Source of the DNA: Helicobacter vulpis
Lineage (GTDB): Bacteria; Campylobacterota; Campylobacteria; Campylobacterales; Helicobacteraceae
NCBI RefSeq assembly: GCF_003660395.1
Contig: NZ_QXQT01000010.1
Coordinates: forward strand, 1-61,909
Length of the DNA stretch: 61,909 nt
Reading direction: 5' to 3'
The translations under genes were made by a program, and so were the position numbers. This document shows, one piece after another, positions 55,042 to 61,909 of the stretch (its first letter is position 1; each line of letters begins with the position of its first letter). The notes under the pieces are model-generated. The model searched no databases and was not told the DNA's origin. It saw only the letters and a list, made by a program, of their open reading frames with translations.

Positions 55042-55254
55042 CTAGAGTTTAGACTCATAACGCCTAAGCATATACAAACGCTTCAAAATCTTCTTTTTGG
55101 CGTTGATCTTTTGCTTTTTGCGTTTTTCGGTTTTAGATTCAAAAAAGCGCCGCGCGCGACACTCTGTTACGACTAAATTACGATCAGTCTGTTTTCTAAA
55201 ACGCCGATAAGCCTCATCAAAACTATCGCTTTCTCTTACCTTAATCCCGGGCAT
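55042..55254 (-). CDS. rpsU: 30S ribosomal protein bS21
   Basis: The product is 70 residues, beginning [20 protein letters not shown] and basic to the end ([13 protein letters not shown]). bS21 helps 30S subunits start on mRNA. It is upstream of fabG by eight bases on the same strand, an arrangement seen in H. pylori. Confidence 0.95.
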   Translation of the reverse strand: MPGIKVRESDSFDEAYRRFRKQTDRNLVVTECRARRFFESKTEKRKKQKINAKKKILKRLYMLRRYESKL

Positions 55255-55334
55255 GCTATCACCTACTTTCTTGCTAATTTGCGCGATCTTAACAAGTTTT
55301 TGTAAAATTTAACCTAAAATTGCACAAATTCTGT

Positions 55335-55340
55335 TATAAT
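55335..55340 (+). promoter_or_regulatory. -10 box of tRNA-Arg
   Basis: TATAAT with TGT just ahead, ending 11 bases before the mature tRNA 5' end. This spacing fits a short leader removed by RNase P. Confidence 0.6.
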
Positions 55341-55351
55341 GGGCGTTTTGG

Positions 55352-55428
55352 GTGCTCATAGCTCAGCTGAATAGAGCAACAGGTTGCGGTCCTGTAGGTC
55401 GGGGGTTTGAATCCCTCTGAGCACACCA
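55352..55428 (+). tRNA. tRNA-Arg (anticodon GCG), CCA encoded
   Basis: The cloverleaf folds cleanly: acceptor GTGCTCA/TGAGCAC, D-stem GCTC/GAGC, anticodon stem ACAGG/CCTGT with loop TTGCGGT (anticodon GCG, reading CGC and CGU), T-stem GGGGG/CCCTC. CCA is in the DNA. Two tertiary positions differ from the near-universal form: position 19 is A (D-loop AGCTGAATA) and position 56 is T (T-loop TTTGAAT), giving an A19-U56 pair in place of G19-C56. Most bacteria use an ACG (inosine) tRNA for these codons. Confidence 0.93.
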
Positions 55429-55438
55429 CTTCCGCAAT

Positions 55439-56782
55439 TTAATATCCCTGATCGATCATCGCATCTGCGACTTTTCTAAACCCAGCGATATTAGACCCTA
55501 ACACCAGATTTGTCGGGTCGCCAAACTCTTGGGCAGTCTGCGCGCTGTTTTCAAAAATTTCTTTCATAATGGTGCGCAACTGGCGATCGACCACTTCAAA
55601 GCTCCAAGGATACATGCTCGCATTTTGTGCCATTTCCAACCCACTCACAGCCACCCCGCCCGCATTAGCCGCCTTGCCCGGACCATAGCAAATTTTAGCC
55701 TGTAAAAACATTTCCGCCGCTTTAGTGCTAGAGGGCATGTTGGCCCCCTCCACCACACACTTGCACCCATTGTTTAAAAGAGTTTGCGCGTCTATTTCGC
55801 TGAGTTCATTTTGGGTTGCGCTGGGGAAAGCTGCAAAACAAGGTACACTCCATACGCCATTTGTGCCACTCTTATAATTCTTGGCATCTGTGTACTCCGC
55901 GCTGCGCTTATGTTGGGCATACTCCTCAATGCGCCCTCCCCTTCCCTCTTTAATTTCTTTGAGCAAGTCCAGATCAATCCCCTCTTTATCATAAACCATG
56001 CCCTTAGAATCACTAGCGGTTACAGGGATAGCCCCCACTTCATAGAGTTTTTCAATGGTGTAAATCGCCACATTTCCGCTTCCAGAAATGCTACACACCT
56101 TACCAGCCAAGTCCTCCTTCCTAGCCCCTAGCATTTCTTGGGCGAAATAAACACAGCCATAGCCGGTTGCCTCTTTGCGGACCAAACTCCCACCCCAATC
56201 TAAACCCTTACCGGTGAACACTCCATCAAAACGATTCACCAATTTCTTGTAACGCCCAAAGAGATAGCCGATCTCGCGCGCCCCCACTCCAATATCCCCG
56301 GCAGGTACATCGGTGAGCGCGCCAATATGGCGGTACAGCTCGTCCATAAAGGCTTGACAAAAACGCATGATCTCCGCATCGCTCTTGCCCTTAGGGTCAA
56401 AATCACTCCCCCCCTTAGCACCCCCCATGTTTAGCGTGGTGAGCGCGTTTTTAAAGATTTGTTCAAAGCCTAAAAACTTAATAATACTTTCATTCACGCT
56501 GGGGTGAAACCTCAATCCTCCCTTATAAGGCCCAATGGCGGCGTTAAATTCAATCCGACAACCCCGGTTGACTTGAATCCTCCCGGTATCGTCCATCCAC
56601 GCCACGCGGAAAAAAATCTCGCGATCGGGTTCTACAAGGCGTTCTAAAATGGCATGCTTTTGATAAATGGGGTCTTTGAGTACAGGGGCTAGAGAGTGTA
56701 ACAACTCACTAACGGCTTGGTAGAACTCGCGTTGATGAGGGCAGGCCTTCTTAATTCTGTCTAAAACTTGGGTAGCGTACAT
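55439..56782 (-). CDS. gdhA: glutamate dehydrogenase (hexameric, probably NADP-specific)
   Basis: The 447 residues have the substrate-binding Lys region PYKGGLRFHPSVNESIIKFL, LTTLNMGGAKGGSDFDPKGK and PAGDIGVGAREIGYLFGRYK, then the Rossmann region CSISGSGNVAIYTIEKLYEV. Length and insert pattern are of the 450-residue NADP type. It converts 2-oxoglutarate and ammonia to glutamate, useful in a urease-rich organism. It is divergent from prfB and converges with the tRNA. Confidence 0.95.
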   Translation of the reverse strand: MYATQVLDRIKKACPHQREFYQAVSELLHSLAPVLKDPIYQKHAILERLVEPDREIFFRVAWMDDTGRIQVNRGCRIEFNAAIGPYKGGLRFHPSVNESIIKFLGFEQIFKNALTTLNMGGAKGGSDFDPKGKSDAEIMRFCQAFMDELYRHIGALTDVPAGDIGVGAREIGYLFGRYKKLVNRFDGVFTGKGLDWGGSLVRKEATGYGCVYFAQEMLGARKEDLAGKVCSISGSGNVAIYTIEKLYEVGAIPVTASDSKGMVYDKEGIDLDLLKEIKEGRGGRIEEYAQHKRSAEYTDAKNYKSGTNGVWSVPCFAAFPSATQNELSEIDAQTLLNNGCKCVVEGANMPSSTKAAEMFLQAKICYGPGKAANAGGVAVSGLEMAQNASMYPWSFEVVDRQLRTIMKEIFENSAQTAQEFGDPTNLVLGSNIAGFRKVADAMIDQGY

Positions 56783-56838
56783 GAGCGTCCTTTAAAAATA
56801 ATAATGCTATGTTACAAGAAAACCCTTAATGGAATGTC

Positions 56839-57930
56839 ATGGACGCTTATCAGTACAGCGAATTACTCAAAGAACTTGAAAGCAAGTGCCAGAATGTTGC
56901 CCAAATTATCAAACCTGAGCAATTACAAAGCGCGCTAGAGACTCTAGAGTCCCAACAGGCCGATCCCCTCTTTTGGCAGGATCAAGAACGCGCCGCGGCC
57001 AAAAACCAAGAAAAGGCCAAGCTAGAACGGCTTTTAGACACATATCAGAGTACTAAAAACGCTTTGCTGGAAGCGCGCGAACTCTTTGAACTGGTGCAAA
57101 ATGAAGACCCTAGCACTCTTGCCCAACTCTTTGAAGACGCGCCCAGTTTGGAAGCGCGGGTACAAAGCTTAGAAGTGGGCGTGATGTTGGCCAATGCCCA
57201 TGATGGGCGTGATGCCATTGTGAGTATCCAGCCGGGTGTGGGGGGAGTGGAGAGTCAGGATTGGGGGAACATGCTCTATAGGATGTATTTGCGTTGGGCC
57301 GAGCGCAAGGGCTTTAGGGTAGAACTTTTGGACTATCAAGAGGGCGAAGAGGCGGGGATTAAGGGGGTTGCCTTTATCATTAGAGGGGTGAATGTCTATG
57401 GTTATATGAAAAATGAAAATGGGGTACACCGCCTTGTACGCATGTCGCCCTTTAATGCTAATGGCAAACGGCATACCAGTTTTGCTAGTGTACAGGTGAG
57501 TCCAGAAGTGGACGATGATATCGATATTGTGATTGAAGACAAGGACATTCGAATCGACACCTACCGTGCCAGCGGGGCGGGTGGGCAACATGTTAATAAA
57601 ACCGAATCGGCCATCCGCATCACCCATTTTGCAACGGGCATTGTGGTGCAATGCCAAAACGATCGCAGCCAGCATAAAAATAAAGCGATGGCGCTCAAAA
57701 TGCTCAAATCCCGTCTTTACGAATTGGAATTGCACAAGCAAAGAGAACAAAGCAGTACAGAGGAAAAGAGCGAAATTGGTTGGGGACACCAAATTAGAAG
57801 CTATGTCCTAGCCCCCTACCAACAGATCAAAGACGCGCGCTCTGAAATCGCCTATAGCAATGTGGAAGCGATTTTAGATGGGGACTTGGATGCGATCATG
57901 GAGGCCGTGCTCGTCTCTAAAGCGCAATAA
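56839..57930 (+). CDS. prfB: peptide chain release factor 2
   Basis: RF2 reads UAA and UGA. The 363 residues include the recognition motif SPF in [18 protein letters not shown] and the catalytic GGQ in [20 protein letters not shown]. The reading frame is continuous from ATG, so the programmed +1 frameshift found in many bacteria is absent here. It is followed by cheZ and the U32 peptidase as in H. pylori. Confidence 0.96.
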   Translation: MDAYQYSELLKELESKCQNVAQIIKPEQLQSALETLESQQADPLFWQDQERAAAKNQEKAKLERLLDTYQSTKNALLEARELFELVQNEDPSTLAQLFEDAPSLEARVQSLEVGVMLANAHDGRDAIVSIQPGVGGVESQDWGNMLYRMYLRWAERKGFRVELLDYQEGEEAGIKGVAFIIRGVNVYGYMKNENGVHRLVRMSPFNANGKRHTSFASVQVSPEVDDDIDIVIEDKDIRIDTYRASGAGGQHVNKTESAIRITHFATGIVVQCQNDRSQHKNKAMALKMLKSRLYELELHKQREQSSTEEKSEIGWGHQIRSYVLAPYQQIKDARSEIAYSNVEAILDGDLDAIMEAVLVSKAQ

Positions 57931-57953
57931 GCTAGACGCAAAAAGTCTTTAGC

Positions 57954-57959
57954 TATAAT
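57954..57959 (+). promoter_or_regulatory. -10 box before cheZ
   Basis: TATAAT ends 24 bases before the cheZ ATG, with AAGGAGAG as ribosome site between them. The gap from prfB is 53 bases, so cheZ and the peptidase gene can form their own transcript. Confidence 0.6.
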
Positions 57960-57983
57960 TCGGGCCAAATTCAAGGAGAGTGA

Positions 57984-58718
57984 ATGACGCAAGAAGAATT
58001 GGATGCCTTGATCAATGGGGGGGGGTTGGAGGCAATGGAGCCTTTAGACAAGGAAGCAGAGCGTAGCGAAGAGATGGCGCGCTCTAAGGAAGAAAAAGAG
58101 AAGGGTTGGAATGATACCTACGAACACTATAAGGTGGATAAGAAGAAGAGCGAAAAATATGGCAAGATAGATTCGGAAGAATGGCCTCCCCCTCCTCCCA
58201 CTGAAGAACATAAGGTAGTCCACCAGCTCGATGATGTTACGCGCGATTCAGAGGTGAAAGCAACCCAAGTTTTTGACCAGCTGGATTACATTAGCGCGAG
58301 CTCAGAAAACATCATCAAAACCCTCAATAAAATTAAAGCCCCCTTGCAAAAACATTTAGAGATTTTTGAAACCCTAGCACAAGCTTTTCCCTTGATTCGC
58401 ACTTTCCAAACCTCCTTAGAAGAGACTCAAGAGATCTTAAAGGGCATCGAACGCATTCAAGAAAGCGCAGAGGGGTGCTCAGATAGCGCGATGCAGGCGA
58501 TGGATATTATGCAATTCCAAGACATCCACCGCCAAAAGATCGAGCGGGTGATCAATGTCATGCGCGCCCTCACGCAATACATGAATTCCCTCTTTGAGGG
58601 CAATATTGAGGATTCTAAGCGGGTCAGCTCTGCCTCTTATATCATTGGCGATGATAGCGAGAGTGTAGCCAGTGAGAGCGATATTGAGGCGTTGATCGCC
58701 GCTTTCGGAAAGAAGTGA
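57984..58718 (+). CDS. cheZ: CheZ-type chemotaxis phosphatase (CheZHP)
   Basis: The N-terminal 100 residues are polar and low-complexity, with a Pro-rich patch (WPPPPPTEEHK). The second half is a long helical hairpin with the CheZ catalytic motif MQFQDIHRQKIERVINVM (Asp and Gln for CheY-phosphate attack), and the C-terminal tail ends IEALIAAFGKK, like the CheY-binding helix of CheZ. It has the same neighbours as H. pylori HP0170, shown to be a remote CheZ. The codons for INGGGLEAM include a run of nine G. The protein removes phosphate from CheY and so sets motor switching. Confidence 0.88.
   Translation: MTQEELDALINGGGLEAMEPLDKEAERSEEMARSKEEKEKGWNDTYEHYKVDKKKSEKYGKIDSEEWPPPPPTEEHKVVHQLDDVTRDSEVKATQVFDQLDYISASSENIIKTLNKIKAPLQKHLEIFETLAQAFPLIRTFQTSLEETQEILKGIERIQESAEGCSDSAMQAMDIMQFQDIHRQKIERVINVMRALTQYMNSLFEGNIEDSKRVSSASYIIGDDSESVASESDIEALIAAFGKK
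58017..58025 (+). repeat. poly-G tract of nine in the cheZ 5' coding region
   Basis: Nine G code for three Gly at residues 12-14. Loss or gain of one G would end translation early. This length is at the lower edge of what is known to slip in Helicobacter. Confidence 0.8.
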
Positions 58719-59998
58719 GCCCTTGTGTGCCTATAGAATTGCTGGCCCCTGCAGGTAATCTGCACAAGCTCAAAATCGCCCTAGATTATGGCGCGGACGC
58801 GCTTTATGGAGGCTTGGGGCAGTTCTCTTTGCGCAACCGCGCCTCTAAGAATTTTGATTTAGAAAGCTTTAAAGAGGGTGTCGCACTCACTCATGCGCGG
58901 GGCAAGAAATTTTATGCCACTTTGAACGCCTTCCCCTTTAACTCCCAAATCAAACTCTTAGAGGAACATTTATACAAACTCGCCGATTGCAAAGTAGACG
59001 CGCTCATCATCGCCACGATCGGCGTGCTCAAACTCGCCCAAAAACTCACCCCCCACATCCCCATCCACCTCTCCACCCAAGCCAATGTGATGAATGTGCT
59101 GGACGCGCAAGCCTTTTATGAAATGGGGGTTAAGCGCATTGTGGTGGCTAGAGAAATGAGTTTAAACGATGTGCTAGAAATCAAAAAAGCCCTGCCGGAT
59201 TTGGAGCTAGAAATCTTTGTACATGGGAGCATGTGCTTTGCCTTTTCAGGGCGTTGTCTCATCTCAGCTTTGCAACATGGGCGCGTGCCCAACCGGGGGA
59301 GTTGCGCCAATGACTGCCGTTTTGACTATGAATACTATATCAAGAACCCCGATACCGGCGTGATGATGCGCCTTGAAGAAGAAGAGGGGATAGGGACGCA
59401 TATTCTCAATGCCAAAGATTTAAATCTGGCCAACCACATTGCCACGATTCTAGAGAGCAAGGCCATTAGCGCGTTCAAGATCGAGGGGCGTACCAAGTCT
59501 AGCTATTATGCGGCCATCACCACCAAAACCTACCGCACCGCTATAGAAGACTATTATAACAACCAACACCGCCCCGCCCTTTATCAGGCAGAACTTTCCA
59601 CGCTCAAAAACCGGGGCTTCAGTGAGGGCTATCTCATCAAACGCCCCTATGAAAAACTAGACACCCAAAACTTTAAAAGCGCGATCAGCGAAGGGGATTT
59701 TCAGGTCAATGGCGAGGTGTTAGAAAATGGGGAATACTTCTTGTGCAAATTCACCACCAAACCCCATACTAACTATGAAATCGTACTGCCCTATAAAGCA
59801 GAACTAGCCCCTATGTTCAATGAGATTGGGAAAATCTACACCTTTGAGGGAAAACACTATCTGTGTTTGTACAAAATCTTGCTTCAAGATGGGAGAGAAT
59901 TAGAGGCTATCCATAGTGGCAACACCCACCCGGTTAGACTCCCCACCAAATTACCCCCCCATAGTTTTTTGCGTACTAAGAGTGCCCCTTCAAATTAG
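58715..59998 (+). CDS. prtC: U32-family peptidase-like tRNA hydroxylation protein (PrtC/TrhP-like)
   Basis: The 427 residues begin LLAPAGNLHKLKIALDYGAD and contain the U32 signature EIFVHGSMCFAFSGRCLISA followed by RGSCANDCRFDY, whose Cys residues can bind an iron-sulfur cluster. H. pylori calls it a collagenase, but E. coli relatives (TrhP/RlhA) hydroxylate tRNA U34 or 23S rRNA. The start is a GTG overlapping the cheZ stop as GTGA, so the two are translated together. Confidence 0.9.
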   Translation: MSPCVPIELLAPAGNLHKLKIALDYGADALYGGLGQFSLRNRASKNFDLESFKEGVALTHARGKKFYATLNAFPFNSQIKLLEEHLYKLADCKVDALIIATIGVLKLAQKLTPHIPIHLSTQANVMNVLDAQAFYEMGVKRIVVAREMSLNDVLEIKKALPDLELEIFVHGSMCFAFSGRCLISALQHGRVPNRGSCANDCRFDYEYYIKNPDTGVMMRLEEEEGIGTHILNAKDLNLANHIATILESKAISAFKIEGRTKSSYYAAITTKTYRTAIEDYYNNQHRPALYQAELSTLKNRGFSEGYLIKRPYEKLDTQNFKSAISEGDFQVNGEVLENGEYFLCKFTTKPHTNYEIVLPYKAELAPMFNEIGKIYTFEGKHYLCLYKILLQDGRELEAIHSGNTHPVRLPTKLPPHSFLRTKSAPSN

Positions 59999-60094
59999 CG
60001 CGCCCATCTTGTTTTTAAAGATTCTAAAAGAGGTGTGTTGCAGTGTTTTTGATCGCATTCTCCCTGCTTCACAACTTTTAAAAAGGCGGTATGT

Positions 60095-60100
60095 TACAAT
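60095..60100 (+). promoter_or_regulatory. -10 box of the outer membrane protein gene
   Basis: TACAAT in an extended TGT context ends six bases before the ATG, so the message would begin at or next to the start codon. There is no ribosome site close upstream. Confidence 0.45.
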
Positions 60101-60106
60101 AAGTCT

Positions 60107-61909
60107 ATGCTGAGGTTTTGCGCTCTTTTTTTGTGGGTCTGTTCTTGGGCATTAGCCCACCCCCTTGCTTCGTACTTGGATGGGGGGTTTTTCTCCTTTG
60201 GGATGAGTCTTGGGGGGGGCAACTCTGTAGAGAGTGTACGCAGCGTGCCCAGCGATAATGCGCAAAAAATGCAAGCCTACCACAAAGAGCTCCAAGACTA
60301 CAACAACACCATCGCCCAGCTCCAAGCCAACCAAGCCCAGACCATCGCCCAGCTCAAAGCCCTAGCCCAGCAGCTCCAAAAGCTCAACCCCAATTCTATC
60401 GCGCTCCAAAGTCTGTTGGCAAAAATTGAATCTGCCATCGCCAACCCCAGCGCTGATCTCAACCAAATCACTACCAGCGTCCAAGACTACGAAAATTATT
60501 TGGCCAATATCCTTAAAAACTACCAAGCCGCCAACCAAAACCTAGTGTCCCAAGCCCAAAACGCGCTCAAGAGCTACCAGCAGGCTCTAGGCCACTCCAC
60601 CAGCCAAAACCAAGTCATTTTGCAAAATGCGATCAAAACCTTTGATTCTTACAACACCCAGATCGCCCAGGTGGCTAAAGAACTAGGGGTGCCCTACACC
60701 CCCCTAGCCCTCCCCCCCCTCTTGCAAGGCAATATCTCCGATCTCAGCCCCGCGCAAGTGAGTCAGGCGATCTCCACCCTTAGCGATGACATCAACCACA
60801 TGATTTCTATTGTGAGCGGGGATATTCAAGGACTGAGCAAGGCCAATCAAAAAATCGCCCTTGAGAACGCCAACAAGCTCTCCACGCTCACCAATGCAAA
60901 AAACACCGCCATTAGCCAAGCCTTAGCCCAGATCACAAGCATCACCCAGACCGTGGGGCGCGCCTTTCATAACCAATGGGTCAATTACGCCAATGGACAA
61001 ACCTTTTTTCTCAACAACGCCTCTATTGCTAAACAGGGATATATCAATGCGGGCGACACCTGCGTGTTTGACATCATCATCAATAACCAAGCGAGCTCTA
61101 TTAACAATTGTGGCTACGAGGGGGGGACAACTGGTGTGCTAAATAGCTTTACAAGTGCGGCAAGCAAATACGGCCTAACCCCTCAACAAATTTGGAACAC
61201 CCTTTTTAATGTCGCCGAGCTCCAAAAAAATGTCTACATCGGCCCTTCTAACTGCTCTAGAGGGGATTGTAGCGGTGTAAACCCCAAAACAGCCATAGCG
61301 GGCATGCAGAACTTTTTTAACTTTATGAATGGCTATGTGGGGGAGGCTGGCTTTGAGGGCAATTTCACTAATTCTAAGATGTACACCACGATAAGTACGG
61401 CGCTCAACAATGGCAATTTTAGCGCCGCGACCACCTTAGTGGACGCGTATGTCAACACCTTTGTACCCGACATGCTCCAAACCTTTGTACTCAACCCGGT
61501 GTGGCTGATGAGTTTAGTGCCCGGGGCACACACACATACTGGCCCCCCTGCGACCCCCTCGGCTTCTCAAAAGAACGAAGTTATTTCAAAGTGGAATAGC
61601 CCTAATGTGAAATACTGCTACGATTCGCCAGCCATTGGTTTGGATTTTTCACAGGGCTATGCGGTGTGTGGGTATAACTGGTGGGCGCAGGCGATGTTTA
61701 TGGGCTATTTTGGCTGGTTGAGCAACCAAACCGGCGCGCTGGAGAGCACCCTCCAACAACAACTCCAAGCCCTGCAGGGCAGCAGTGGCGCCATCGCTAA
61801 CGCCACGGCTGCCACCAACGCCCTCAATAGCTTTAAACCCCAAAACACCTACCCCATCCCCCCCCACCGCCTCTATCCCCAACACCCCCACCTCTCGCGC
61901 CCCCCACCC
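60107..61909 (+). CDS. Hop-family outer membrane protein, 3' end beyond the window
   Basis: A signal peptide (FCALFLWVCSWALAHPLA) is followed by the Hop-like mature start YLDGGFFSFGMSLGGG. The extracellular part has long helical Gln/Ala-rich stretches (NNTIAQLQANQAQTIAQLKA) and Cys pairs (CVFDIIINN...NNC; CSRGDC; YCYDSPAIGLDFSQGYAVC) of the SabA/BabA type. The frame is open to the window end, 601 codons. No C-terminal barrel is visible yet. A run of eight G lies near the start and a run of eight C near the end; the C run shifts the reading between HRLYPQHPH and TASIPNTPT, of which the second looks more like a natural linker. It is probably an adhesin or porin. Confidence 0.75.
   Translation, partial: MLRFCALFLWVCSWALAHPLASYLDGGFFSFGMSLGGGNSVESVRSVPSDNAQKMQAYHKELQDYNNTIAQLQANQAQTIAQLKALAQQLQKLNPNSIALQSLLAKIESAIANPSADLNQITTSVQDYENYLANILKNYQAANQNLVSQAQNALKSYQQALGHSTSQNQVILQNAIKTFDSYNTQIAQVAKELGVPYTPLALPPLLQGNISDLSPAQVSQAISTLSDDINHMISIVSGDIQGLSKANQKIALENANKLSTLTNAKNTAISQALAQITSITQTVGRAFHNQWVNYANGQTFFLNNASIAKQGYINAGDTCVFDIIINNQASSINNCGYEGGTTGVLNSFTSAASKYGLTPQQIWNTLFNVAELQKNVYIGPSNCSRGDCSGVNPKTAIAGMQNFFNFMNGYVGEAGFEGNFTNSKMYTTISTALNNGNFSAATTLVDAYVNTFVPDMLQTFVLNPVWLMSLVPGAHTHTGPPATPSASQKNEVISKWNSPNVKYCYDSPAIGLDFSQGYAVCGYNWWAQAMFMGYFGWLSNQTGALESTLQQQLQALQGSSGAIANATAATNALNSFKPQNTYPIPPHRLYPQHPHLSRPPP
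60212..60219 (+). repeat. poly-G run of eight in the Hop-like gene 5' end
   Basis: Eight G in codons for LGGGN just after the signal peptide. In Helicobacter, simple tracts close to the start of outer membrane protein genes often switch them. Confidence 0.7.
61858..61865 (+). repeat. poly-C run of eight in the Hop-like gene
   Basis: Eight C near the end of the window. The frame that follows differs in protein-likeness depending on the number of C, which hints at a switch or an error. Confidence 0.65.

Noticed and set aside
56839-56930. Programmed +1 frameshift in prfB
   Set aside because: The frame is continuous from ATG to the end with no in-frame TGA near codon 25.

Overview
The window is chromosome from a Helicobacter, most likely a gastric non-pylori species related to H. 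heilmannii, H. bizzozeronii or H. salomonis. The support is a set of H. pylori-like neighbourhoods (rpsP-KH-rimM-trmD-rplS; ndk-yceD-rpmF-plsX-fabH; cznCBA next to glyS and gpmI; prfB-cheZ-prtC; acpP beside fabG; hspR-cbpA), an H. pylori-type FlaA flagellin, a Hop-like outer membrane protein, and abundant poly-G tracts. The species is an inference; only the genus-level reading is firm.

Layout. Positions 1-2000 are a decayed accessory patch: coding remnants, two tandem Gly/Ala-rich small proteins and a frameshifted HNH nuclease. 2100-7282 (minus strand) is a ribosome/tRNA-modification and fatty-acid/phospholipid block in which plsX carries a frameshift. 7400-10985 is a plus-strand 5-oxoprolinase operon (pxpA, NRAMP-type transporter, pxpB, pxpC) that looks leaderless. 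11138-15328 holds hspR-cbpA, a small exported protein, mnmA and an MFS transporter.

15340-22930 is the most unusual region. It contains a broken 5' copy of a restriction-modification gene, a secreted Sel1 protein, a membrane-anchored tandem Mrr-like protein behind a 16-G tract, and then a BcgI-like restriction-methyltransferase subunit followed by five target-recognition modules. The modules are separated by four poly-G tracts of 16, 18, 15 and 16 bases. By my frame count three of the four tracts are out of frame in this sequence and one joins modules 4 and 5. This reads as a combinatorial phase-variable specificity cassette.

22961-31208 carries an ABC exporter, a DcuC-like carrier, an amino-acid permease, an exported VirB10-like protein, a Nif3-like protein, glyQ and gpsA. 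31245-41366 has the czn metal-efflux operon, a frameshifted glyS, a lysozyme-fold exported protein and gpmI. 41441-45641 has an old-yellow-enzyme oxidoreductase, a compact nuclease/methyltransferase pair and a soluble PAS chemoreceptor. 45680-49999 has holB, lysC, rppH, cytochrome c553 and hemW. 50011-55254 has flaA with a sigma28-like promoter, accA, fabF, acpP, a 26-residue membrane peptide, fabG and rpsU. A tRNA-Arg(GCG) with an A19-U56 substitution follows, then gdhA, prfB, cheZ (with a 9-G tract in its 5' coding end), a U32 peptidase, and the start of a large outer membrane protein that runs off the window.

Taken together, the core genes are conventional. Accessory content concentrates on DNA restriction-modification and surface or chemotaxis genes, several of which carry simple-sequence tracts able to switch them.
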